32,966 bases of DNA, taken from a virus. Made by a program: the position numbers and the translations under genes. The DNA is taken from positions 1 through 32,966 of the IMG/VR virus record IMGVR_UViG_3300047469_000122, one strand, 5' to 3'. Below are positions 7,339 to 14,475 of this stretch, piece after piece; within the stretch, counting starts at the first letter, position 1, and each line of letters begins with the position of its first letter. The notes under the pieces are model-generated. The model was given only the letters and a program-made list of their open reading frames with translations, did not search any database and was not told the DNA's origin.

Positions 7339-7552
7339 AGATCACGCCGTCTTTGATACCCAGAAGCACAGCCGCTCGGTGAGCTTCGCCTCGCAAACAT
7401 TTTTTTTGACCATTCAGCACTGCATAAACAGTGCTGGGGTTGAGGTCGTGTCGTTTGGCGAAATCAGCAGCAGACAGTCCCTGCGCGACCAACTTACTTC
7501 GAGCTAGCTGTAGTGCTTGCTCGGTGATAGCAGTGTTCGGCATAGTGCTCAT
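7331..7552 (-). CDS. Cro-like DNA-binding protein
   Basis: A 73-residue helix-turn-helix protein: the segment LSAADFAKRHDLNPSTVYAVLNGQKK (about residues 26-51) reads as helix-turn-helix, followed by a short tail. Similar small proteins (BcepMu gp16-like) are found in phage control regions. It is the first gene of the leftward early operon, divergent from the repressor gene, which is where Cro or Cox normally sits. The start at 7552 is an ATG, with a second ATG at 7543. It may combine a Cro-like function with excision control, since no other Cox-like gene was found; that part is inference. Confidence 0.75.
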   Translation of the reverse strand: MSTMPNTAITEQALQLARSKLVAQGLSAADFAKRHDLNPSTVYAVLNGQKKCLRGEAHRAAVLLGIKDGVISN

Positions 7553-7580
7553 TCGTGTGATTTAGTGTGGAATTCTGGCG

Positions 7581-7609
7581 ATCTTGGTCCAATTAATTGG
7601 GACTGTCAA
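7581..7609 (-). promoter_or_regulatory. Early promoter with operator in its spacer
   Basis: On the minus strand a perfect -35 TTGACA (7609-7604) is followed by exactly 17 bp and a -10-like CAAGAT (7586-7581). The spacer consists almost entirely of the palindrome CCAATTAATTGG (7589-7600), extended to GTCC...GGGAC. A repressor bound there would block RNA polymerase from the cro-to-int operon. The promoter for the rightward repressor gene must overlap the same region, but I cannot place its boxes with confidence. Confidence 0.7.
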
Positions 7610-7629
7610 GCTATGAGGGTGCGATTTTG

Positions 7630-7977
7630 ATGACCATTGGAGCTCGGCTTCGCGATGAGCGGGCGCGGCTGGGCGTTAGCCAAACGGAATTGGCAAATGT
7701 TTGCGGTATTGCAAAGAACACTCAGCTGAATTACGAAAAAGATGAGCGGAGCCCTGATGCTCCCTACCTTTTGCTAGCGGATAAAGCTGGGGTGGACGTT
7801 CACTACGTATTATTTGGTGAGCGTCTACCTGCATCTGCAGATCAACTGTCGCCGCTTGAGGCAGAGGTGCTCTCATATTTCCGCGATCTGTCGGACTACG
7901 ACAAAGAGTCGTTGCGCCGTATGGCCTACGCGATGGCTACCGTTGCAAAAGATTCAACACCAGCCCCTCGTACTTAA
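7630..7977 (+). CDS. XRE-family phage repressor (immunity repressor)
   Basis: A 115-residue repressor. Residues 1-65 form an XRE/lambda-repressor-like domain with helix-turn-helix SQTELANVCGIAKNTQLNYEKDER (about 17-40), followed by ADKAGVDVHYVLFGER, the usual end of this domain. Residues 73-105 (SPLEAEVLSYFRDLSDYDKESLRRM) form a helical tail likely to mediate multimer contacts. There is no S24/LexA-type peptidase, so RecA-driven self-cleavage is not expected. The start is ATG at 7630 (GAGGGT upstream). It is divergent from the Cro-like gene and shares the palindromic operator with it. It is co-oriented with the cargo gene at 8010. Confidence 0.85.
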   Translation: MTIGARLRDERARLGVSQTELANVCGIAKNTQLNYEKDERSPDAPYLLLADKAGVDVHYVLFGERLPASADQLSPLEAEVLSYFRDLSDYDKESLRRMAYAMATVAKDSTPAPRT

Positions 7978-8009
7978 TAGCCGTAACTGATTAGAAGGAA
8001 CTTGCGTTC

Positions 8010-8576
8010 ATGTTTGGGATTGCCAAAAGGACTGTGTTGGCTGCTGTACTTGCATCATCTGTTGCGCTCTCGGCTCATGCTTTGGAGCCTCAACACTTCG
8101 ATAATTTGCCTGCGATGGTCGAAGATTTCGGAGATTTTTCCGAGGAGAATGGCACATTCAAAATACTGAAAACTCAGCCCCTGCATGTGCAGTTTTCTCC
8201 TCAAGTGGTGCCGGGTGATCTCGCAGAAAATGTTCGATTCGAAGTTCAGCGAGCCGCTCTGTACGGGGTGTATCGGACCTTCGTGCATACCTCCGCCGAG
8301 TCGGTTCGGGTCACTGCCCTTCCCATTGAACTGGACATCAAGAATGGGTCTTCCAAAAAACTCAAGGGTCCATCGGTTGACGTGACGGTAACTCGAGCCC
8401 AAGCATTAGCTGCTGTGCAGAAGTTTTTTCAGGTTAATAACTTTGCAGAATTGGTGAAACCGGAACAGATGGGAGACATGCAGCTAGACAATTGGACGAA
8501 GAACTTCGAAACCCTTTATTACAAGCAGCCAGGGATCGATCGGCTGCTCGCTGAGTTGAAGGCGAAGCAGGGCTAA
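8010..8576 (+). CDS. Secreted protein of unknown function (lysogeny cargo)
   Basis: A 188-residue protein with a clear Sec signal peptide: basic AKR, a hydrophobic stretch (TVLAAVLASSVALSAHA) and likely cleavage after AHA at about residue 24. The mature part has no cysteine, no lipobox and no catalytic motif I recognise. It is predicted periplasmic or secreted. It lies 32 bp behind the repressor gene, with GAAGGAA as ribosome-binding site, and ends before a strong terminator, so it is probably transcribed with the repressor in the lysogen. That position is typical of lysogenic-conversion genes. Its base composition is lower in GC than the surrounding structural genes. The role is unknown. Confidence 0.75.
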   Translation: MFGIAKRTVLAAVLASSVALSAHALEPQHFDNLPAMVEDFGDFSEENGTFKILKTQPLHVQFSPQVVPGDLAENVRFEVQRAALYGVYRTFVHTSAESVRVTALPIELDIKNGSSKKLKGPSVDVTVTRAQALAAVQKFFQVNNFAELVKPEQMGDMQLDNWTKNFETLYYKQPGIDRLLAELKAKQG

Positions 8577-8603
8577 AAACGTCATTGTTGTAGGGTCGGA
8601 ATC

Positions 8604-8632
8604 AAAAAGCCCAGCGTCCGCTGGGCTTTTTT
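8604..8632 (+). terminator. Strong intrinsic terminator after repressor/cargo unit
   Basis: A symmetric stem, AGCCCAGCG pairing with CGCTGGGCT around a two-base centre, is flanked by A and T runs. It separates the repressor-cargo transcript from the SOS-controlled unit that follows. The flanking A run means it could also act on leftward transcripts. Confidence 0.9.
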
Positions 8633-8677
8633 GTATCCAATTGAATGGCCCCATTGGCGAAATGGTTTTATCTGGTT

Positions 8678-8695
8678 ACTGTATGTGCATACAGT
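8678..8695 (+). promoter_or_regulatory. LexA (SOS) box
   Basis: CTGTATGTGCATACAG at 8679-8694 fits the LexA consensus CTGT-N8-ACAG. Adding the flanking A and T gives 8-bp perfect arms around a TG centre. A possible -35 (TTGGCG, 8654-8659), 17 bp and a weak -10 (TACTGT, 8677-8682) place the box over the promoter. It stands 20 bp upstream of the start codon of the small protein at 8715. Confidence 0.85.
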
Positions 8696-8714
8696 GATGG
8701 AGCCTTGCATAAAA

Positions 8715-8906
8715 ATGGAACCGATTTGCGTCACCCCCGTAACCGCACCCATTGGGCTCGCTACATTCGAGCCTGTTACGACAAGGGAGCGTGAGCTGAT
8801 TGTCGGCTACAGACGTTTATCCAACGATGATCAGGAGCGTTTGCTACTGATGCTGCATGCTTTGGTTTCTGTGACACAGATAAACGAAAGCCATGTGCAC
8901 ATTTGA
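8715..8906 (+). CDS. LexA-controlled small protein, candidate SOS antirepressor
   Basis: A 63-residue protein. Residues 24-50 (RERELIVGYRRLSNDDQERL and on) align without gaps to residues 76-102 of the phage repressor, with ten identical positions by my count (E25, E27, R33, L35, S36, D39, E41, L43, M46, A49). There is no DNA-binding domain. The LexA box lies 20 bp upstream. The repressor has no self-cleaving domain, so an SOS-induced partner that binds its tail would explain prophage induction; phage 186 Tum is a functional precedent but I see no sequence relation. The start is ATG at 8715 with GGAG 12 bases upstream; ATG at 8697 is only 2 bp from the LexA box and less likely. The function is inference. 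Confidence 0.65.
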   Translation: MEPICVTPVTAPIGLATFEPVTTRERELIVGYRRLSNDDQERLLLMLHALVSVTQINESHVHI

Positions 8907-8928
8907 TGTCCTGTCAGCGACACGCCTG

Positions 8929-10209
8929 CTAAGAAGGGGTGGCGACTGCCTTGCTGGCGGTTAGTCGCTTGTACTCACGTTCGACCGCACGCTGTGCCGA
9001 CTTCTTGCTCTCATACAGGTGTGTCAACTGTTTCGGCTTGCTCTGGTCACCCTCGGTAAGCTTTTGCTGCTTACCGCTCTTCTTGTCGCGGTACCACGCG
9101 ACGATGCCCGTGTAATCCTTGGAGTCGTCAGCCAGCTCCGCTACCTCGTCGCCATCTGGCAACTTTGATTCAAGCTCAAGACTCGTGGTGAATGAGTCCG
9201 ACGTGAAACTGTGTTTGACGTTGCCCCCCAGCCAGATAATGTCCGCAATTTCTTGCTTGATGCCTGTCAGGGAGTAGGTGAGCTCTGGCGTCAGGTCCGG
9301 ACGGCCGCGCGCTAACGAGTAGCTGAGCGTCGCCGTTCCCCGCTGCAGCTTATTCCATTCGGCCCGGGCAGCGACCAGCGCGCTTTTTTGATCGGTGTAG
9401 GAGTGCCGCAGGTCCTTGATGTTTTCCCCACCACCGGATACCGCCTCTTTTTTTTCGGCGCTGTTGACGTCGTAGTAGAACGCCCGCACGCCCGTGTAGC
9501 TATCTCGATCCGCTTGCAGAAACCGGTGCGAATCGCCGTCCCGGCGAGTAAGGGTGATGTGCGGCAGGTTCAGTCCGCTGGCGCTGGTTGCGTTGCCAAT
9601 CGGCATGAACAGCAGCTTGCCTGCTTTCACCGTGGCAATCGCGTCATGTTCTTGTCCGAGACGAGAGAGCAGGTTGGCGTCTGATTCATTGGCCTGGTCA
9701 AGGTGCACGACTTGAATGGCGCTCAGCGCAGCGCTGACCAGAGGACCAAGGCCATAGGCCCCGGCGATGGCTTGCACGACTGATGCAATTGTCTCGTCAT
9801 GCCAGCTGCGTTCCCGTTTGACCTTCAGCCCCGCGCTCAGGTCTACGCTACGCGCGCGGATGTTCAACTGGTCCGGCGCGCCGCTGTGTTCGGTCTCGTC
9901 TACGGTGTACGAGCCTTTGTCCACCAGTCCGGTATCACTCCAGCCAAGCCATAAGCGCAGGGTTGCGCCTTTCGGTGGAATAACCAGACGCCCGTCATGA
10001 TCCGAGAGCGTGACATCGAGCTGGTCTGCCGTGAGTCCGCGGTTGTCGGTCAGTTCGATGCTCATCAGGCGCTGCTCGATCGCCGCTGTGATGTCGCGTC
10101 CGTCGACCTCGAGTCGGCAAATTGGACGGGGGTAGGCGTTCGCTTCTCGCATGGCGGCCTGCGCATCATTCAGATAGCTATCGATCTGACTCAGTGCCTG
10201 GTCAATCAC
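8929..10209 (-). CDS. D: Tail protein gpD (baseplate hub)
   Basis: A 426-residue protein matching P2 gpD (late control D family): an N-terminal hub fold with PICRLEVDGRDITAAIEQRLMSIELTDNRG, a VDETEHSG segment, and a DANLLSRLGQEHDAIATVKAGKLLFMPIG block. The C-terminus carries repeats of the YRDKKSGKQQ and HLYESKKSAQRAVERE type. It forms the hub below the tail tube that holds the spike. It is the last gene of the leftward FI-D late operon; its start overlaps the gpU stop by 4 bp. It faces the SOS unit tail to tail across 22 bp. Confidence 0.92.
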   Translation of the reverse strand: MIDQALSQIDSYLNDAQAAMREANAYPRPICRLEVDGRDITAAIEQRLMSIELTDNRGLTADQLDVTLSDHDGRLVIPPKGATLRLWLGWSDTGLVDKGSYTVDETEHSGAPDQLNIRARSVDLSAGLKVKRERSWHDETIASVVQAIAGAYGLGPLVSAALSAIQVVHLDQANESDANLLSRLGQEHDAIATVKAGKLLFMPIGNATSASGLNLPHITLTRRDGDSHRFLQADRDSYTGVRAFYYDVNSAEKKEAVSGGGENIKDLRHSYTDQKSALVAARAEWNKLQRGTATLSYSLARGRPDLTPELTYSLTGIKQEIADIIWLGGNVKHSFTSDSFTTSLELESKLPDGDEVAELADDSKDYTGIVAWYRDKKSGKQQKLTEGDQSKPKQLTHLYESKKSAQRAVEREYKRLTASKAVATPS

Positions 10210-10646
10210 AGGATCTTCCTCAGAATGTTGCCGGCTGTACTGACGGCTGCGCCGAGCAGGTCAACGCGCCCATCATCGATCCGCTTGAGCGCAATGGTGA
10301 ATTCAATTCGCCGTGCTGCGCCGTCCTGGAAGAACAGGGTTTTGGTCTCGCTGATGTTCTCTATCACCCAGATGCCTAAGATCCTGCCGGTGCCTTCAAT
10401 CAACGGCCAGGCCTTGCCTGTATCCGCCATGGCGCGAAGTGCGTCGAGGCTCAGCGGTGTTCCAGCGAGCGCCGGCAGAAGAATTCCAGGCATGCTGATC
10501 GAGTCATCGCCACGGCCCAGGAACTGTCGTGATGGATTGGTACCGATACGAGAGGTCGAGCCGTGACGCCATTCGGTCTGCCGCTGCAGTTCCTGATACG
10601 CCAGGGTCTCAAGGCTGAAAATGAACATGCCCAGTGACATCATCAT
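10206..10646 (-). CDS. U: Tail terminator protein gpU
   Basis: A 146-residue protein of the P2 gpU family: MFIFSLETLAYQELQRQTEWRH at the N-terminus, then GRGDDSISMPGILLPALAG and IWVIENISETKTLFFQDGAARRIEFTIALKR. It caps the tail tube. It lies between the tape measure gene (6 bp gap) and D (4-bp overlap). Three consecutive ATG codons open the frame, so the exact start is uncertain by one or two residues. Confidence 0.92.
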   Translation of the reverse strand: MMMSLGMFIFSLETLAYQELQRQTEWRHGSTSRIGTNPSRQFLGRGDDSISMPGILLPALAGTPLSLDALRAMADTGKAWPLIEGTGRILGIWVIENISETKTLFFQDGAARRIEFTIALKRIDDGRVDLLGAAVSTAGNILRKIL

Positions 10647-10652
10647 GTCCGT

Positions 10653-13391
10653 TTACTCCTGGTCATAAAGGGCGCTGCGGCCCTTGGCTTGTTTTGCATG
10701 CTGCCGCTTATCCAGTTCTGCAGACACGGCGCGCGCGATCGCAGCGGCATCCATCCCTGGGGCGGCGTGAATATTGATGACGATCTGATCGGGCGCCATC
10801 TGCATCGCAGCTGGAGCTGCAGCAGCACCGATTGGCAGGCGGTTGTCGACTGCGATCGCGCCCTGTGCTCCACCCATTCCCATAGCAATCGCGCCTACCT
10901 GGGCGACGCGCTTGCCCATGCCGATGATCGAGTCGAGCATGCCTCCGCTCTCGCTGTTTGCGCCGGTCATGGCTGCGGCTGGATTCAGCGCTGCTCCAGC
11001 ATTGGTTATTGCGCTCATGGTCACGGTCCCGGCCTGAGTCATCAGATCGCCTACTGCCTTGACGGCCTGCATCGGCCCGCTCTGGCCCGCAGTGACGCCC
11101 TGCGCGAGACCGGCCATGGTGAAGCCACCGAGCTCGGCGAATACCCGGGAGGGGCTATGAATTCCCAACTTCTCCTTGAACCAGTCGACGGTATTGCTAC
11201 CGGCGTCGGTGATCGCCGTCTTCACAGAACCCATCGCGTTCGTGATGCCGTTGACGAGCCCCGCGATGATCATTCCCCCGAACTCGGTGAATCGGCCTGG
11301 CATCTCGATACCCATGTAGTTCATCACCGCCGAGAAGGCCTGATAGATCAATCCAATAGGGCTGAAGTTGGCGAGCGTTTGCAGGATGCCGCTGATCCCG
11401 CCGCTGAACCCCGCTTTGATTTCCGCCCAGGCACTGACGAAGTAAGCCTTCACCTTGTCCCAGTTCGCGTAGATCAGATACGCAGCAACGGCAATTGCCG
11501 TGATGGCCAGGCCAATTGGGTTGGCCATGAACAATCGGCCAACCCACATGAATGCCTGACCGACAAAGGGCAGGACTTTCGAGCCAAGGTTGAATAGCAG
11601 CCCGATCACAGAGGGTAGACGGATCCCGATCAGCGATAACCCGTAACGCACCGCGAGGAATGGGCCAAGGGTTGTCGCCAGTGAGAGGGCCACGGTGCTG
11701 AAGCCAATCGCCAGTGCTGCAATGCCGGCGGCGACTTTGAGGATTCCCAGCACCAACCCCGGGTTAGCGGTCGCCCACGCGTTGACGCGCTCCAGGACAC
11801 CGTTAAATCCGGTGACCAGTTGGATCAGTGCCGGTCGGAGAGTGGCGCCCAAGGCGCTGCTCAGGTTGAACATGCGGTTCTGCGACATTTCCCATCGGGC
11901 GGACAACTGGTCTGCTCGGATATCACCCTCACGCTGCATCGAGCCGTCGCGTTTGGGCGCGTTGTCCGCTCCATTCACCAGGTCAAGTTGGCGCCGGTAT
12001 TCGCCGATATTGGACGCCAGTTTCGCCGCGTCGTCGCCGTATTCTTTACCGAACAACTGGGTCATCACACCGAGCTGCTGATTTTTGGGTAGTTTGTTGA
12101 CCGCTTCCAACACCTTCTGGATGGTGCCCGTCGCGTCCTTGCTCATGCCATCCTGAACGGCTTTCGCCTCCAGCCCGATCGACTTGAGGCCGGTGACAAA
12201 TCGCTTAGGTTGCTGGGTGGCGATAGCTAGCTCTCGGATCATGGCATTGGTAGCGGTTCCGGCGATCTCTGCGGATGCCCCAAGCGTCAGGAAGGTTGAG
12301 CCTAATGCGGCAGCGTCCTTGAACGACATTCCGACCGACGCGGTAATACCTGCCGTGCGCTGCATGACTTCAATGATGTCTCCACCCTTCGACATCGCGT
12401 TGTCGTCCAGGTAGTTGATCGCGTCGCCGAGCTGGCTGACGTTTTTGATGGGCAATTTGTAGAGACTGGCGATACGCGCCAGGCTCTCGCCGACCTGGTC
12501 CGCAGGCAACTCGAAAGCCGTTGCAGCAGTCGCCGCGACGCGGGCGAACTCCAGAAGGTCGTCTTTGCCCTGGATGCCCATTCGCGCACCGCCTTCCACC
12601 AGCGTGGCGATATCGGTAGTCGCCATAGGGATGGTTTCGGACATCTTCTTGATGGCCGCGCCCATGTCGTAATAGGTCTGAGTGAGCTGACCGTTGTCAT
12701 CCCGGGCGCCGTTGACCTGTTTGGCAACACCCGCCATGGCATCTTCAAAACGGGAATAGTCTTTGACCATCCCAACGATCGGCAGGCCGACCGCTGCACC
12801 CACCGCACCTGCGCTCGCGCCGGCTACAGCGGCGTTGCCGGCGAGCTCTTTTCCCTTGGAATAGTTTCTCTGTGCCTTCGAGACCCGCTCCTGCTGCTTG
12901 GCAAGTGCTGAGAGGCGGTCTCGTTGAGCCTGGATGGCTTTATTCGCAGCCTCGATCTCGGTTTTTAAACGGCGTTCGGTGGTGCCGAGATTGCGAGTAT
13001 CAGCACCGGTCGATTTCATGAGGGGGATCAGGCGCTGCAGCTCCGATCGCTGAGCCGTGTGTTTGTTTGTCAGCTTTTCCACCGAGGCGGAGGCGTTGAC
13101 GAACGACTTCTGGAAAGCCGCAGTAGGGGCGTCCATTTTCTGCAGCTGCTCACGCAGCCCGCGAAGCTTGTCCTGTGCCTTTGCCAATTCTTCGGAGGAT
13201 TGGCGGACGGCTTCCTTCTGGCGGGTGTAGCTGGAAATATTGGACTGCTGGGCGTTGAGTTCCTTCAGTTGGTCCCGCGCCTCTTTCAAGGCGCGAGAAG
13301 TGGCATTGCTCCCAGCGCTGATCTGTTTGAGGGGCGCGGTGACCTTGTCGATCGCCGACAGCAGAAATTCCAGCCGCAGCTTGTCAGTCAT
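10653..13391 (-). CDS. T: Tail tape measure protein gpT
   Basis: A 912-residue tape measure protein. The N-terminus starts MTDKLRLEFLLSAIDKVTAPLKQI and is a long coiled coil (about residues 5-180). A phage TP901-type domain follows, with GAAVGLPIVGMVKDYSRFEDAMAGVAKQV and MGAAIKKMSETIPM. Hydrophobic, probably membrane-active segments lie around residues 540-650. The C-terminus is glycine- and alanine-rich with LGIHSPSRVFAELGGFTMAGLA. Its length sets tail length. The start is ATG at 13391, overlapping the E' stop; an upstream GTG at 13403 is possible but less likely. Confidence 0.93.
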   Translation of the reverse strand: MTDKLRLEFLLSAIDKVTAPLKQISAGSNATSRALKEARDQLKELNAQQSNISSYTRQKEAVRQSSEELAKAQDKLRGLREQLQKMDAPTAAFQKSFVNASASVEKLTNKHTAQRSELQRLIPLMKSTGADTRNLGTTERRLKTEIEAANKAIQAQRDRLSALAKQQERVSKAQRNYSKGKELAGNAAVAGASAGAVGAAVGLPIVGMVKDYSRFEDAMAGVAKQVNGARDDNGQLTQTYYDMGAAIKKMSETIPMATTDIATLVEGGARMGIQGKDDLLEFARVAATAATAFELPADQVGESLARIASLYKLPIKNVSQLGDAINYLDDNAMSKGGDIIEVMQRTAGITASVGMSFKDAAALGSTFLTLGASAEIAGTATNAMIRELAIATQQPKRFVTGLKSIGLEAKAVQDGMSKDATGTIQKVLEAVNKLPKNQQLGVMTQLFGKEYGDDAAKLASNIGEYRRQLDLVNGADNAPKRDGSMQREGDIRADQLSARWEMSQNRMFNLSSALGATLRPALIQLVTGFNGVLERVNAWATANPGLVLGILKVAAGIAALAIGFSTVALSLATTLGPFLAVRYGLSLIGIRLPSVIGLLFNLGSKVLPFVGQAFMWVGRLFMANPIGLAITAIAVAAYLIYANWDKVKAYFVSAWAEIKAGFSGGISGILQTLANFSPIGLIYQAFSAVMNYMGIEMPGRFTEFGGMIIAGLVNGITNAMGSVKTAITDAGSNTVDWFKEKLGIHSPSRVFAELGGFTMAGLAQGVTAGQSGPMQAVKAVGDLMTQAGTVTMSAITNAGAALNPAAAMTGANSESGGMLDSIIGMGKRVAQVGAIAMGMGGAQGAIAVDNRLPIGAAAAPAAMQMAPDQIVINIHAAPGMDAAAIARAVSAELDKRQHAKQAKGRSALYDQE

Positions 13392-13503
13392 CCTTCGCCC
13401 CACTTCGTTTTCGAGCGCGTTCGCGCCATTCCATCAGTTCGGTCAGGGTTAGCGGATCCATCTCCGCTGGGCCCCAGTGAAAAATCACGGCGATATCCGC
13501 CAT
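13384..13503 (-). CDS. E': GpE' domain (tail assembly, frameshift product C-terminus)
   Basis: A 39-residue frame beginning MADIAVIFHWGPAEMD and ending RKRSGAKDD, the conserved P2 GpE family sequence. Its own ATG is at 13503. The same frame is open upstream to the slippery site at 13554-13560, so it is expected to be made mainly as a fusion with gpE by -1 frameshifting: 101 residues from E plus 56 from this frame, 157 in all. The fusion acts as a tail assembly chaperone with the tape measure protein. It overlaps the T start by 8 bp. Confidence 0.9.
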   Translation of the reverse strand: MADIAVIFHWGPAEMDPLTLTELMEWRERARKRSGAKDD

Positions 13504-13511
13504 CGCGTCAT

Positions 13512-13856
13512 CTACGCAACGAGGGATGCATCCACCTTCGCCGACTTCGGCAGCAAAAAACCGGCGACCTCGGTGGCCATCTGCACCAGGTCGGCAGGAT
13601 CCATCTGGCCGATGTCGTGATCGGTCAGGGTCGGCGTGGTGATCCGTGGCAAGACTTTGCGCAAAGCGAGGACGTCCATCTGCAGCAGATCGGTCAGTGA
13701 GACGCCACGCAGCTCGCCCGAGACCGGTTTGCGAAGCGTCACCTCGGTGATTTCGGTCGAGCCTCTGACGATCGGAGTGTCCAGGGTGATGACAGGGCGG
13801 TTCGGGTTCTTCTCAACGGGTGCGTCTGCAGCTTCGTTTTTCTGGGAGGTGCTCAT
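13512..13856 (-). CDS. E: Tail assembly chaperone gpE
   Basis: A 114-residue protein of the P2 gpE tail assembly family: PVITLDTPIVRGSTEITEVTLRKP, then GVSLTDLLQMDVLALRKVLPRIT and DLVQMATEVAGFLL. It lies between the tube protein FII and the tape measure T, as in P2. The T6G slippery heptamer lies at codons 99-101, 14 codons before the stop, allowing production of the longer E+E' form. Confidence 0.92.
   Translation of the reverse strand: MSTSQKNEAADAPVEKNPNRPVITLDTPIVRGSTEITEVTLRKPVSGELRGVSLTDLLQMDVLALRKVLPRITTPTLTDHDIGQMDPADLVQMATEVAGFLLPKSAKVDASLVA
13554..13560 (-). promoter_or_regulatory. Programmed -1 frameshift site (TTTTTTG)
   Basis: On the minus strand, in E codons 99-101 (GGT TTT TTG), a T6G run lets the ribosome slip back one base into the frame of E'. 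I checked that the shifted frame reads without a stop through the E' ATG to the TGA at 13386-13384. P2 uses the same T6G motif at the same place. Confidence 0.88.
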
Positions 13857-13910
13857 GTCGAAATCCTATGAAAGAGAGGGGGCCGGACGAGCCGGCGGGG
13901 AAAGCTGGGA

Positions 13911-14426
13911 TTACAGGCCGATCGCCTTGCGGTGTTCAGCCAGCATGTCTTTGCCATCGACCTTGAAAATGAAGTTGAGCAAGTCGATCTCAACCTCTTC
14001 ATTGCCATCGATCGTCAGCTTGTAATAGCTGCAGGTGGTGGTGAACTTGTGCTCGGTGTCTTCACCGCTTTCCGAGTCGCCCATGTCGATTTCTTCGTGC
14101 CGACCGCGCACGACAACCTCGACGGCTGAAACCTCACCGGTGTCGTCGCGCTGAATAGAGCCCGCCCAACGCAGCATGACGCCACTTGCTGACACTGCTC
14201 CGTACTGACGCAGTGCCGTCAGGTCCCAGCCACCGAGGGTCCATTCGAGCTGGATACCGTCGTCGCCGTGACCCAGGTCGACCTTCACACCACCGTCCAT
14301 GCCGCCGCCCCGGAAGGACTCGAGCTTGCGGGCGAGTTTGGGCAGGGTGACGCTCTTGCACGCACCGACGTAGCTAACGCCGTCGTTGTACAAATTCATG
14401 TTCTTGAGCTTTTTGGGTAGAGCCAT
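13911..14426 (-). CDS. FII: Major tail tube protein gpFII
   Basis: A 171-residue protein of the P2 FII family: MALPKKLKNMNLYNDGVSYVG at the N-terminus, then GGMDGGVKVDLGHGDDGIQLEWTLGGW and a C-terminal YYKLTIDGNEEVEIDLLNFIFKVDGKDM. It stacks to form the inner tube of the contractile tail. It has a good site (GGAGAGCG) before ATG at 14426 and follows the sheath gene by about 50 bp in the same operon. Confidence 0.94.
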   Translation of the reverse strand: MALPKKLKNMNLYNDGVSYVGACKSVTLPKLARKLESFRGGGMDGGVKVDLGHGDDGIQLEWTLGGWDLTALRQYGAVSASGVMLRWAGSIQRDDTGEVSAVEVVVRGRHEEIDMGDSESGEDTEHKFTTTCSYYKLTIDGNEEVEIDLLNFIFKVDGKDMLAEHRKAIGL

Positions 14427-14475
14427 GTGGGCGCTCTCCTAAAGGCGCGGCCGATGCCGCGCGGATGAATGAATA

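Noticed and set aside
10689-11597. Long plus-strand frame opposite the tape measure gene
   Set aside because: Its translation has no family pattern and lies wholly antisense to gpT, a GC-rich gene that leaves open antisense frames. The same holds for other long antisense frames opposite the primase, spike, sheath, endolysin and terminase genes.
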